A DNA stretch of 64,000 nucleotides from Marinilabilia salmonicolor (GTDB lineage Bacteria > Bacteroidota > Bacteroidia > Bacteroidales > Marinilabiliaceae): positions 121,616 through 185,615 of the forward strand of contig NZ_PVTS01000010.1 in NCBI RefSeq assembly GCF_003003035.1. Direction: 5' to 3'. The notes below the pieces were generated by a model, which was not told the origin of the DNA, did not search any database, and saw only the letters and a list, made by a program, of their open reading frames with translations. A program made the position numbers and the translations under genes. Shown piece after piece: positions 55,718 to 64,000 of this stretch; position 1 is the first letter of the stretch, and every line of letters begins with the position of its first letter.

Positions 55718-55732
55718 GGTTCATCACTATTT

Positions 55733-55884
55733 AGTGTTTGTCTATAAAGTCCAACTTCTGCGTTGTTGCTCAAAATCTAAATCCTCAAATACATTAGTAT
55801 TCTGCGGTTTATATTTTTCACACGCCTTGAATTTGAACTTTCTATTTCAAACACGTGAAAAACGCTTAGTTTATAGACAGGCAC
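55733..55884. mobile_element. R3 MITE-like element A
   Basis: Left end GTGTTTGTCTATAAAGTCC and right end CTTAGTTTATAGACAGGCAC are imperfect inverted repeats (consensus GTNNCTGTCYATAAASTNN). Non-coding and AT-rich, with no transposase. Confidence 0.65.
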
Positions 55885-55888
55885 AATT

Positions 55889-56080
55889 TAATGCCCATCC
55901 TTAAACTAAGCAAAATTTGTTTTTGATCATGTGCTTGTCAAGAAAGTGCAGTTACAATGCCTGCCCCGATTTTTTTCGGGGGCTTGCGAAACCGCCAAAA
56001 ACGCAGTTTACTAATCGTAAATGAGTATTTTGGCGGCAAGCGTAACGACGCAAGTGATACTTTATGGACAGAAACTATTT
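55889..56080. mobile_element. R3 MITE-like element B
   Basis: A diverged left end (ATGCCCATCCTTAAACTAAG) and a right end whose inverse is AGTTTCTGTCCATAAAGTAT match R3. Inside lies a CCGCCAAAA/TTTTGGCGG palindrome. It is directly downstream of element A, making a tandem pair. Confidence 0.55.
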
Positions 56081-56088
56081 AGTTGGGA

Positions 56089-57213
56089 CTATCTGGCATG
56101 AAAGACCAGCAATGGCGTAGTAGAGTGAAACAACATCCTCTTACCAACACTGGGGTTAAAAATTCGTGAGAAGATATTCCTTCGATGCGTGGTAAGGCTG
56201 ATGATATCCACATCTTTTCTTCTGACGTAGCTCTCCATCCCTACCCAAAAATCTTCATTTTTTACCAAATCGAAGTCAATTTTTGTTTTGGGAAATTTTT
56301 CCGAAACATATTTTTTCAGGCCTTCCATCTTGAGGTTGTCCCATTTGACCGAAGATTTCTCACAAACATGTGCAAACGTAATGGCCACATCCAGAGGCTT
56401 CACCAGTTTCTCCAACTTGTCCAGAGCCACAAAGTCCGATTCCTCAAAATTAGTGGCATACAACACTTTCTTTATTTGATCGATTCCTTTGTAATTAAAA
56501 TCTTCAGGAACTGCAAGAACAGGCACTTTAGCCCCTTCCATCACTTCAGCAGTGACACTCCCGATCAGGTCAGATGCTTTGCGGTCTTTCCCCCGGGTAC
56601 CCATAATAATAACGGTTGGCTGATACTCTTCACTGAAATGAATAATTTCATCCTCGGCTACTCCCCGCAACAATTTTGACTTAACGGCCAGGTTGTCAAA
56701 AGATTTTTCAGCCTTACGCTTTTTCATATGGCTCATAAACCCTTTCATATCCTCCTTAGCCTTCTCCTCCAAATCAATGAGCATCTCATCCATACTGGTA
56801 TCGTACACATAAGCTTCTGTAAAGGGCAGCGTATTAATTACGGGGTTGTAAAAAACATGCAGCACCATTATTTCTGCATCCAAACGGGCAGCCCAGTCGA
56901 GGGCCATCTCCGCAGCTTTGGAGGAATAATCACTAAAATCGACGGGTAACAGGATACGGGCTCTTCCGGGACGTCCGCGCTTACGCTCCTCCGCTTTAAT
57001 CAGTTCGGGTTTTTCAACCTCTTCCATGAGTTGAACGGCCTTTTCAAGATCGGTCTCCCGGATTCTGATTTTCACTCCCTCGGAAACAGCCCCCTGAATC
57101 AGGTTGACATTCTCCAAAAAACATTCAATATCCTCGCTTTCAAGCAAAGATCTAATGATTTGAGCATGTTCAAATGTACGGGTAGCCAGTGTTATGATCT
57201 TTTCGTCCTTCAT
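56089..57213 (-). CDS. DUF2007 plus two universal stress protein domains
   Basis: A 374-residue cytoplasmic protein. The N-terminal 70 residues match DUF2007 (IRSLLESEDIECFLENVN, KIRIRETDLEKAVQLMEE). Usp domain 1 (about 84-225) has the ATP-binding-like MGTRGKDRKASDLIGSVTAE; domain 2 (about 228-374) is more diverged. Such tandem proteins bind nucleotides during stress or growth arrest. It sits beside the relA/spoT homologue on the same strand, which is suggestive but not proof of a shared role. Confidence 0.87.
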   Translation of the reverse strand: MKDEKIITLATRTFEHAQIIRSLLESEDIECFLENVNLIQGAVSEGVKIRIRETDLEKAVQLMEEVEKPELIKAEERKRGRPGRARILLPVDFSDYSSKAAEMALDWAARLDAEIMVLHVFYNPVINTLPFTEAYVYDTSMDEMLIDLEEKAKEDMKGFMSHMKKRKAEKSFDNLAVKSKLLRGVAEDEIIHFSEEYQPTVIIMGTRGKDRKASDLIGSVTAEVMEGAKVPVLAVPEDFNYKGIDQIKKVLYATNFEESDFVALDKLEKLVKPLDVAITFAHVCEKSSVKWDNLKMEGLKKYVSEKFPKTKIDFDLVKNEDFWVGMESYVRRKDVDIISLTTHRRNIFSRIFNPSVGKRMLFHSTTPLLVFHAR

Positions 57214-57304
57214 AGCTTAGAATTTAGAATTATCTCCCATTAAGTTAGAAAAAAACGATCATAAAATCAACAGCGAAAAAAATTAAATCACCGCATTGAG
57301 GAAA

Positions 57305-59527
57305 TCAAACGGCATCAAAGCGGGAAACATCAAAAACTCCTCTGATGTTCTTAATTTTCTTCATCAAAGTATTAAGCGACTGTTTGTTGTTCACAAATAC
57401 CGAAAGTGTTCCTTCAAAAACTCCGTCGTGAGAATTCACATTAATGGAACGCATTTTTAGTCCCATATCTTTAGAAACCACCTGAGAAATATTGGTAACA
57501 ATTCCGATATCATCCTCTCCCGTTACCCGCAGAGCTGCAAGGTAGGAACCTCCGGCTTCGCCTGTCCAGCGGGCAGGAACTATGCGGTAACCATATTTTT
57601 GCCGCATATCGGGTGCATTGGGGCAGTTTTTCCGATGAATGCGAATGCCTCCGGTGACCGAAACAAAACCAAAAATATCATCGCCAAAAATGGGATTGCA
57701 ACATTTGGCCAGCTGAAAATTCACATTACTCAGATTCTTATCTATCAGCAAAACATCCTGTCCGGCTTCCTCTTCGTGTTCTGTGGGGGTTACAAAATTC
57801 TCGGCACTGCGCCCTGCCAGTTGACTTTCAGCCAGTTCTTTTTCCTTCTCTCTCTCTTTCAGGATGTACTCCTTCACGGCCACGGCATCCAGATTGTCCT
57901 CGGCAATGTCTCTGAAAAAATCATGAACAGACTTATACCGAAAATGCTTTACCAATTGACCAATTAATTGATCGGTCAGTTCCATTTTCCAGTTTTTCAG
58001 GCGTCGGGCAAGCATCTCACGTCCTATTTCGGCCTCTTTGTATTCAATATCCCGGAGAGCCTGTTTCAGTTTTGTTCGGGCCCGGGAGGTGCTCACCACA
58101 CTCAGCCAGTCACGTTTGGGTTCCTGATTGGATGAAGTCTGAATCTCCACCTGGTCACCATTTCGCAACTCATATTTTATGGAAACATTTTTTTGATTGA
58201 CACGTGCTCCCACACATTTTTTTCCCACTTCGGAGTGAATATCAAAGGCAAAATCGAGTACGGTTGCTCCCTTGGGTAAGCGACGCAGATCACCCTTTGG
58301 TGTAAAAACAAAAACCTCCTCGTCGTAGAGATTTAACCTGAAGTCATCAATAAAGTCAACCGCATTAACTTCCGGATTTTCAAGAATCTCACGCACATTG
58401 GTCAACCACTGATCCAATCCTCTTTCACTTTTGATGCCCTTATACCGCCAGTGAGCTGCCAGTCCCTTCTCGGCAATTTCGTCCATACGTTTGGTGCGAA
58501 TCTGCACTTCAATCCATTTATGATTTGGCCCCAACACCGTAGTATGCAACGACTCATATCCATTGCTTTTGGGCACCGAGAGCCAGTCACGCAATCGACT
58601 GGGGTTAGGCTGATACTTGTCGGTGACAATGGAATATACCTTCCAGCATTCCGCCTTCTCTCTTTTGATATCGGTATCAATAATAATCCGGATGGCAAAA
58701 AGATCATAAACCTGCTCAAATTCTACATTTTGCTTACGCATTTTATGGTAGATGGAATTGATGGTTTTGGTTCTGCCCTTGATGTCAAAATCCAGCCCCT
58801 GTTCAGCAAGTTCCTTTTTCAACGGAGCAATAAACTCACTGATGTATTTTTCCCTGGCACGCTTGGTTTCATTGAGTTTTTTGGCAATGAACTTATACAT
58901 TTCACGATTGGTGAACTTCATCACCAAATCTTCCATTTCCGATTTAATGGTATAGAGACCAAGCCGGTGAGCCATTGGAGCATAGAGGTAAGCAACCTCC
59001 GATGAAATGATTTCCTGACTCTGCAGGTCGTACCGCTCCAACGTACGCATGGTGCGAAGGCGGTCGGCAATAATAACCAGAATAACCCTTACATCCTGTG
59101 CGAAGGTGAGCAACAACTTACGGAAATTTTCACTCTTAATGGAGGTATTTCTGTTGTATAAATCCGCCACTTTGTGCAGCCCCTCCATGATTAGCACCAC
59201 GTGGTCGTCAAATTGCTCCCGGATTTCCTCAATGCTAATTTCACCGTTTCGAAGAACATCGTAAAGCAAAGAGCAAATAAGGGAAGTCCTGCCCAAACCA
59301 ACCTCTTCAACCACAATACGCGCAATCTCCAGAGAGTGCAACAATGCCGGTGTTCCTGAAATTCGCCGGATATTGGTGGCTTTTTGCAAAGAAACAGCAA
59401 TAGCCTCCCGAATCATCTTCACGTCACCAGACTGAATAATGGCTTCAGATGCATTCAACAAAGACTTATAGCTCTGCAATATATCTTTTTTCTCCTGTGG
59501 TGTTATGGGTTTATTCAGATTGGGCAT
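57305..59527 (-). CDS. RelA/SpoT homologue with degenerate hydrolase site
   Basis: A 740-residue (p)ppGpp enzyme starting at ATG 59527 (MPNLNKPITP); the frame runs 48 codons further without homology. In the N-terminal HD region the first histidine is kept (H64), but the HD pair is Y89-D90, the following ED pair is R93-N94, and DRLHNM is DRLRTM (T159). The synthetase is complete: D275 (YDLFAIRI), RLRDWLSVPK, GYESLHTTV, E340-VQIRT and GLAAHWRYK. TGS (about 390-450) and ACT domains follow. Probably a synthetase-only RelA-type enzyme. Confidence 0.93.
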   Translation of the reverse strand: MPNLNKPITPQEKKDILQSYKSLLNASEAIIQSGDVKMIREAIAVSLQKATNIRRISGTPALLHSLEIARIVVEEVGLGRTSLICSLLYDVLRNGEISIEEIREQFDDHVVLIMEGLHKVADLYNRNTSIKSENFRKLLLTFAQDVRVILVIIADRLRTMRTLERYDLQSQEIISSEVAYLYAPMAHRLGLYTIKSEMEDLVMKFTNREMYKFIAKKLNETKRAREKYISEFIAPLKKELAEQGLDFDIKGRTKTINSIYHKMRKQNVEFEQVYDLFAIRIIIDTDIKREKAECWKVYSIVTDKYQPNPSRLRDWLSVPKSNGYESLHTTVLGPNHKWIEVQIRTKRMDEIAEKGLAAHWRYKGIKSERGLDQWLTNVREILENPEVNAVDFIDDFRLNLYDEEVFVFTPKGDLRRLPKGATVLDFAFDIHSEVGKKCVGARVNQKNVSIKYELRNGDQVEIQTSSNQEPKRDWLSVVSTSRARTKLKQALRDIEYKEAEIGREMLARRLKNWKMELTDQLIGQLVKHFRYKSVHDFFRDIAEDNLDAVAVKEYILKEREKEKELAESQLAGRSAENFVTPTEHEEEAGQDVLLIDKNLSNVNFQLAKCCNPIFGDDIFGFVSVTGGIRIHRKNCPNAPDMRQKYGYRIVPARWTGEAGGSYLAALRVTGEDDIGIVTNISQVVSKDMGLKMRSINVNSHDGVFEGTLSVFVNNKQSLNTLMKKIKNIRGVFDVSRFDAV

Positions 59528-59993
59528 ATCAAAAAAGTTTTGAATGGTAAAGATAAAACATTCAATGGAGGACCGGGACAAAAATAATGTTAAACCTGGT
59601 ATTCCACTTTGGCATATTTGCAGACTTAATGGGCCATATTGCAAACAACTCCTTTTAACAGCTTGATTCATTCGGTGAAGTCAATAAAACAGGCATAAAA
59701 CAATCCGCTTTCTCATTGGTTATTCTATTAATTTGCATTATTAACAAATAATCTATTCCGATGTCCAACTATCTGCAAAATACAAACGTCCTCAATAAAA
59801 TGGATTTGAAAAAACTCATTATTCCCTACATCCATTTTATCTGCGGTTGATTGTATTTTTTGATATTTGAACATCTCATAACGATAATTCATGAATAAAG
59901 CAGGTTAAATGATTGCAAACTCACATTTGACATTCTCAAAAAAAAACTCTATATTTAATTAATTGAATGTTAAATTGTAAAAACCAATAAATT
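59528..59993. other. Intergenic, nothing recognised
   Basis: AT-rich divergent spacer between the RelA/SpoT homologue and the YtxH gene. No repeat, ORF or clear TAnnTTTG box was found by eye. Confidence 0.5.
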
Positions 59994-60272
59994 ATGAAGA
60001 ATACCGGATTATTTTTAGGAGGACTTATACTGGGTGCCGCAGCCGGTGCCGCACTTGCACTTTTATATGCACCACAAACAGGTGAGGACACAAGACGTCA
60101 GATTAAGATAAAAATTGACGAACTGGAAGATGAACTGGATAAAATGCGGGAAAAGCTGAAAGAAAAAGGCACCGAAATGAAAGAGGATGCCCGCAAAAGA
60201 GTTCAGGATCTGGAAAACAGGATTGAAAAACTAATGGAAGAATACCGGAAAGCTCCGGAAAAAGCGAAATAA
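59994..60272 (+). CDS. YtxH-domain membrane-anchored protein
   Basis: A 92-residue protein. A glycine/alanine-rich N-terminal membrane segment (about 5-28, LFLGGLILGAAAGAALALLY) and the APQTGEDTRRQIK signature define YtxH. The rest is a charged amphipathic coiled coil (about 38-88). Members are linked to general stress and envelope protection. It starts a plus-strand group with the holin-X protein and a small basic protein, though an R1 array lies between. Confidence 0.88.
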   Translation: MKNTGLFLGGLILGAAAGAALALLYAPQTGEDTRRQIKIKIDELEDELDKMREKLKEKGTEMKEDARKRVQDLENRIEKLMEEYRKAPEKAK

Positions 60273-60292
60273 TTGGAAAGATGAAAAACTTC

Positions 60293-60324
60293 AAAAAAGT
60301 TGTTCTTAACGGAACAACTTTTTT
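60293..60324 (+). terminator. Terminator of the YtxH gene
   Basis: AAAAAAGTTGTTC pairs with GAACAACTTTTTT, then TATTTT. Confidence 0.88.
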
Positions 60325-60525
60325 ATTTTAGGAAAAATTTGCACATTGCATCTGACAAATGTCGGGAAAATATGGGTTCTTACCCGATCTCCATTTTGTA
60401 GTACTTATGCAAATGGGTATGACTGTGGAACTTTGATACGGCCCCGGCCATATCGCTTTGTTACAAAGAAACCTGCAACCAAATCCCCTGTTGCATCAGA
60501 AAAAGTGAAAGTGGATTTATAAAAA

Positions 60526-60850
60526 GGTTGCGAGTTCCATTAGACCTTTATAATTAAATTTTATACTAATGAAACGAGCATGGCAACGGTTGCCTCAAAA
60601 GAGGATGTAAACAATCAACCATGCGAGTTCCATCAGACCAATAACTTAGATAAATTATTTACTGATGAAACGAGCATGGCAAAGGTTGCCTCAAAAGAAT
60701 ATGTATAAGTTATTGCATGCGAGTTCCATCCGACCTTGAAAAATTAATTTTATACGGATGAAACGAGGATGATATTTTTTAAGCATAAATATCACAATAG
60801 AATATGTTTAAAAAATATTATGCGAGAGCGAAGCGGTTCCATTCGTTCTC
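60526..60850 (-). repeat. R1 tandem array
   Basis: Three units begin GAAACGAG at 60571, 60667 and 60760, a period of 93-96 bp, with partial copies at each end (CGAGTTCCATTAGACC; GCGAGAGCGAAGCGGTTCC). Each unit reads GAAACGAGCATGGCAA, GGTTGCCTCAAAAGA, CATGCGAGTTCCATC and TTTTATAC. Units differ by point changes and are not separated by unique spacers. Confidence 0.85.
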
Positions 60851-60897
60851 AAATTTTTAATTAGTTTTTTATCAGACAATTACAAAATTTTAAACGA

Positions 60898-61263
60898 ATG
60901 AAAGAAAGTATTACGAGCGAAGTTGATGAACTAAAAAAAGAACTTGAGGAATATTTACAGATTCGGGTTGACCTTGTAAAATTGCATGTAGCAGGGGAAA
61001 TGTCCCGCTTCTTCTCAAGTTTCATGACGAAAACAGTTTTGCTCTACCTCTTTTTCTTTGTCTTTATGTTTTTTTCTCTGGCAGCGGCTCTGTTACTGGG
61101 CTCCTGGTTAGAATCGTATGCTTTGGGGTTCGCCATAATGGGGGGCATTTTCTTACTGGCAGCATTAATTTTCTGGATTCTGAGGAAGCAACTCATAGAA
61201 CGTCATGTGGTTCAAAGATTTATAGAGTTGATGTTTCCAAAGTTTGAAGACGATGAAAAATAG
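60898..61263 (+). CDS. Holin-X/phage-holin superfamily III membrane protein
   Basis: A 121-residue protein with an N-terminal amphipathic helix (about 1-35, KELEEYLQIRVDLVKLH) and two membrane helices (about 44-70 and 76-100). It belongs to the actinobacterial holin-X-like family often paired with YtxH proteins in stress operons. Despite the name it is a resident envelope protein, not a lysis gene. The next gene follows after 57 bp. Confidence 0.85.
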   Translation: MKESITSEVDELKKELEEYLQIRVDLVKLHVAGEMSRFFSSFMTKTVLLYLFFFVFMFFSLAAALLLGSWLESYALGFAIMGGIFLLAALIFWILRKQLIERHVVQRFIELMFPKFEDDEK

Positions 61264-61320
61264 GGATTCATCAAAATCAGGAATTGCCTGTTACCATATA
61301 AACAAGAATTTTCGGAAAAT

Positions 61321-61566
61321 ATGAAAAAGAAAAACAACGACTACAGACATATAAAAAGTTACCGGGATCTGATTGCTCAAAAAACGCATCTTGCTTACAA
61401 AGCCAAATACAGCGAGAAGCAACTGGAGATCAGACTGCTGGAAATTGGCTACTATTTACACCCGGTACGCCTGGTTCCGTCACTAGTGACAGAGTGGGCA
61501 CAACCGATGCTGATGGAGTTAAAAAACAGAATAAAGGAGTATTTTTTCGGGCGTAAAAGAAAGTAA
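61321..61566 (+). CDS. Small basic protein of unknown function
   Basis: An 81-residue lysine/arginine-rich protein (MKKKNNDYRHIKSYRDLIAQ to KRK) with no membrane segment or signal. It follows the YtxH and holin-X genes on the same strand, so it is likely a third member of that envelope-stress group. I recognise no domain. Confidence 0.75.
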   Translation: MKKKNNDYRHIKSYRDLIAQKTHLAYKAKYSEKQLEIRLLEIGYYLHPVRLVPSLVTEWAQPMLMELKNRIKEYFFGRKRK

Positions 61567-61582
61567 TCTACGAGAAAAACTA

Positions 61583-63373
61583 TCAACCATGTAGTTTACC
61601 GGCTTGTAACGAAAGCGGGTGCGTAAACCAGAATGTACTTCCTTTGTTTTCTCTGCTTTCCACACCAATTTTCCCACCAAAATATTCAACAATACTCCGA
61701 GCAATAGCCAAGCCAAGACCGGTGCCGCCGGCATGATGGTTCCCCGCCTGAAAAAACCGGTCGAAAACATGCGGTAAATCCTCCGGTGGAATCCCGCGCC
61801 CCGTATCGGCAACCCAAAATTTCAAATGGTCCGGTTGCTTGCTGCACCCCATAATAATGGTTCCCGAATCGGTATGCTTAATTGCATTGCTCAGGAAGTT
61901 ATTCAATACCTGCATCAACCGACTTGGATCCGTGGTTAATAGAAAATCCTTGCAAACATCTTCAGCCTGGCGCACAAAATCAATTCCTTTGTTGTCTGTT
62001 TCAACCTTATAATGCTCATACAATTCAATCAGAATATTCTTAACCATCATTTGCGAAAAAGAAAATCCGATAACACCACTCTCAATTTTTGATATGTCAA
62101 TAATGTCATCTAATAATCGCATCAATCGTTGTGCACTATTGGATATAATACCGGTATATTTCTGAACATTTGGTTCCTGAGCCTCAATTTCAAGCAGCTC
62201 ACAAAAGCCAATAATTGAATTCATGGGAGTCCTTATTTCATGGCTCATATTTGCCAGAAAAGCTGTTTTAAGATTGTCGTTTTTTTCTGCTTGAATTTTG
62301 GCCGCTTTCAATTCATCATTCATCGAAGCAATTCTGGCATTGTGCTGTTGAAGCTGAATATTTTGATTTTCCAGCTTGCTTTGTGACACCTCTAACTCAT
62401 GTTGAAAAGTCTGACTTCGTTTCAGCTCTTCCTGCAGATCAGCAGTACTTTTTCGCACCTGTTTTTTCAGTGACCACGACCAATAGAAAAAAATAAGAAC
62501 CAGTAAAACAAGAGGAACAACAATCCACATTGTCAGCATCATCACTCTTCTCCATGAAAAAGGAGTGTTTTCATAAATACCGAACCATTCCTGATAGATC
62601 CGGTCATAGGTCCCATTGGTCTTAATAATGCTCAGACCTTCGTTCAATATAGCCAATAACTGGGTGTTTCCCTCAGCAACTGCCATACAATATTTTTGTT
62701 GTATGGCCGCTTTCCCCACATCTTCCACATTACTCACTTCATTGCTACTCAAAAACCTAAGTCCCTGAAGCCTGGAGTGAAAGGCGAAATCTCCAATGCC
62801 TTCGGAGAGCGCTATAAACAGGTCACCAAAATCCGTAAAGGTTATCAGTCGGGCTTCAGGATATCTTTCAATCATGTAATCGTGTCCAAGATCTCCTTCC
62901 TGAACAAGTACAACCTTATCTTCAAAATCCTCACTGTTTTTAATCGTGGAACCTTTGCGGACAAAAAACGAATAAGAGCTGATAAAATGGGGTATAGAAA
63001 AATCGGCAATGGCATCTCTTTGCTGAGTCTGATACATTCCGGACACCACATCAAAAGTTCCCTGATCAACAGAGGTTCTGACCTCACCCCATGAAATCAA
63101 CTCAATTTTAATATTAAGTTTCATAACCTCTGCCACCGCCTTGATAATGGCTACCGTAAATCCGTCAGGCTCTCCTTTTTCATTCAAAAACTCATAAGGG
63201 GCATAATTGTGGTCACCAATGACATGGATTACCGAGTCCTGCCACTCCGGATATGATAGTGTGCTAAAATCGGGGTTTTCATCATTACTCAGGTCAATTG
63301 CCTGTGCATTACACTCCCAAAATGCAGGAGTCATCAACCACAAAGAGACGAATATGACAAAAAATCGAAGCAA
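61583..63373 (-). CDS. Periplasmic-binding-domain sensor histidine kinase
   Basis: A 596-residue sensor. A signal-like helix (1-23) precedes a bacterial solute-binding (SBP_bac_3) domain at about 48-265 (DHNYAPYEFLNEKGEPDGFT, GTFDVVSGMYQTQQRDAIADF). A single membrane helix (about 278-300) and a coiled coil (about 310-365) lead to HisKA with H378 in MSHEIRTPMN and an HATPase domain (NNFLSNAIKHT, DTGRGIP, GTGLGLAI). No receiver domain is present and no response regulator is adjacent. The ligand would be a small amino-acid-like molecule, as for family 3 binding proteins. Confidence 0.92.
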   Translation of the reverse strand: MLRFFVIFVSLWLMTPAFWECNAQAIDLSNDENPDFSTLSYPEWQDSVIHVIGDHNYAPYEFLNEKGEPDGFTVAIIKAVAEVMKLNIKIELISWGEVRTSVDQGTFDVVSGMYQTQQRDAIADFSIPHFISSYSFFVRKGSTIKNSEDFEDKVVLVQEGDLGHDYMIERYPEARLITFTDFGDLFIALSEGIGDFAFHSRLQGLRFLSSNEVSNVEDVGKAAIQQKYCMAVAEGNTQLLAILNEGLSIIKTNGTYDRIYQEWFGIYENTPFSWRRVMMLTMWIVVPLVLLVLIFFYWSWSLKKQVRKSTADLQEELKRSQTFQHELEVSQSKLENQNIQLQQHNARIASMNDELKAAKIQAEKNDNLKTAFLANMSHEIRTPMNSIIGFCELLEIEAQEPNVQKYTGIISNSAQRLMRLLDDIIDISKIESGVIGFSFSQMMVKNILIELYEHYKVETDNKGIDFVRQAEDVCKDFLLTTDPSRLMQVLNNFLSNAIKHTDSGTIIMGCSKQPDHLKFWVADTGRGIPPEDLPHVFDRFFQAGNHHAGGTGLGLAIARSIVEYFGGKIGVESRENKGSTFWFTHPLSLQAGKLHG

Positions 63374-63451
63374 TAGCGTATAATTTAGTTTCAGGCTTTT
63401 GTAACTTACGCAACAGAGCTAATAAAAGTTTTACTTTTTTAACCTTAATTA

Positions 63452-63614
63452 GTCTCTGTCCATAAAGTCCCGTTTACTGCGTTACCCCATTAGCGGAAAT
63501 TGCTCATTTACTCAAGTAAACTCCGCATTTCCGCTAATGGCAAGCCTTGTAAACGGAACCGTCTGAACAGAGACAACGAACTTGAGAAACTTTGCTTAGT
63601 TTATAGACAGGCAC
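63452..63614. mobile_element. R3 MITE-like element C
   Basis: Left end GTCTCTGTCCATAAAGTCC and right end CTTAGTTTATAGACAGGCAC are imperfect inverted repeats. TAATTA-like sequence flanks both sides (TTAATTA before, CTAATTA after), a possible target duplication. Inside is a CCATTAGCGGAAAT/ATTTCCGCTAATGG palindrome. Confidence 0.65.
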
Positions 63615-63619
63615 TAATT

Positions 63620-63750
63620 AGTCTCTGTCCATAAAGTACCACTTGTATCCCCGAAGGATCGGGGCAGTCTGTTACGCTTGCCTAGCAATTGGCACTGTCT
63701 GACCAGAAACAGCCCTAAAAACAATATTTGCTTAGTTTATAGATTGACAC
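63620..63750. mobile_element. R3 MITE-like element D
   Basis: Starts GTCTCTGTCCATAAAGTACC and ends CTTAGTTTATAGATTGACAC, directly adjoining element C. It shares GTTACGCTTGCC with element B. Confidence 0.6.
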
Positions 63751-63898
63751 TTTTTTTAGGGTAACACCATTCCCATTTTTCTAACTCATGCACAACAGAA
63801 TTCAATGAATGACTATTTCTGCATCAAAAGGAGAATGGAACGTTAGTCCCTCGCCGGATTTGCGCTTTTTTCCTGAGTTCCGCACTGGGACACCCAAA

Positions 63899-64000
63899 TT
63901 AAAACCCAAAGAGATCTGCAAGTCTTTTTTGTTCCTCGTTTAAGAGTAAAGTTTCTGTGTAAGTATTGCCAGTTAAGGGATCTGTAATTTCTACTGCATA
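63899..64000 (-). CDS. C-terminal end of a gene entering from beyond the window
   Basis: A minus-strand frame with a TAA stop (63899-63901) reads YAVEITDPLTGNTYTETLL then LNEEQKRLADLFGF. The codons look coding and the frame is open to the window edge. 34 codons are too few to name a family. Confidence 0.6.
   Translation of the reverse strand, partial: YAVEITDPLTGNTYTETLLLNEEQKRLADLFGF

Noticed and set aside
57305..59671. Longer start for the RelA/SpoT homologue
   Set aside because: The 48 extra codons are hydrophobic and unlike any RelA/SpoT N terminus; MPNLNKPITP fits the family start.
60526..60850. CRISPR array
   Set aside because: The units are 93-96 bp and similar throughout; no short repeat with unique spacers, and no cas genes nearby.

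Overview
The window is chromosomal DNA of a Bacteroidota bacterium, most likely from the Bacteroidales/Marinilabiliales side of the phylum (the order is inference). The evidence is the rpmB-rpmG-DUF4295 cluster, TonB-dependent receptors with an N-terminal carboxypeptidase-like domain, NigD-like and FKBP-like lipoproteins, a CTnDOT-type tyrosine recombinase, the zapA/rny neighbourhood and promoter elements of the TAnnTTTG type. No rRNA is present, so the genus cannot be read from this window.

Positions 1-16.3 kb form an accessory defence island. It opens inside a type I restriction-modification locus: the end of hsdS, a GxxExxY nuclease-like gene, two overlapping DUF262 (GmrSD-like) genes and hsdR. 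A YgjP-type zinc metalloprotease, an unknown gene, a TOTE-type primase/helicase and a Schlafen/AlbA_2 ATPase-like gene follow. The last four genes lie between two inverted copies of a 178-bp repeat. A tyrosine recombinase closes the island beside a tRNA-Ser/tRNA-Trp pair, the likely integration site. A relic of a second integrase 3' end at about 12.6 kb points to more than one round of insertion.

From 16.3 to 36 kb is core and near-core metabolism: a TPR lipoprotein, an orphan trpB, a TonB receptor with a nucleotide pyrophosphatase/phosphodiesterase and a TetR regulator, a sugar permease plus ROK kinase pair, a DHH phosphoesterase/FKBP/NigD envelope cluster, ndk, a secreted TonB_C protein, a DMT exporter and a PatB-type lyase. 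From 35.5 to 39.5 kb lie gmd, fcl and an NDP-sugar 4-epimerase, which make GDP-fucose and UDP-sugars for surface polysaccharide. Then come rny, zapA and a coiled-coil partner, with a candidate structured RNA between rny and zapA.

The most unusual metabolic locus is 44.4-48.7 kb: a C39-like peptidase, an RLAN/RimK ATP-grasp ligase, a GCS2-type ligase and an N-formylglutamate amidohydrolase-like enzyme on one strand, followed by a TonB receptor. This set suggests synthesis and trimming of an unknown glutamyl peptide or amide metabolite. Downstream are ribosomal protein genes, cinA, a biotin carrier plus carboxyltransferase pair with an OadG-like tail, a rhomboid, threonine aldolase, a universal stress protein, a RelA/SpoT homologue with a degraded hydrolase site, a YtxH/holin-X envelope-stress trio, and a periplasmic-binding-domain histidine kinase.

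The intergenic DNA is rich in repeats. At least three families recur: R1, about 95 bp, at five loci including a tandem array at 60.5-60.85 kb; R2, a hairpin-rich REP-like element with three copies; and R3, MITE-like elements in two tandem pairs at 55.7 and 63.5 kb. There are also several large solitary palindromes.
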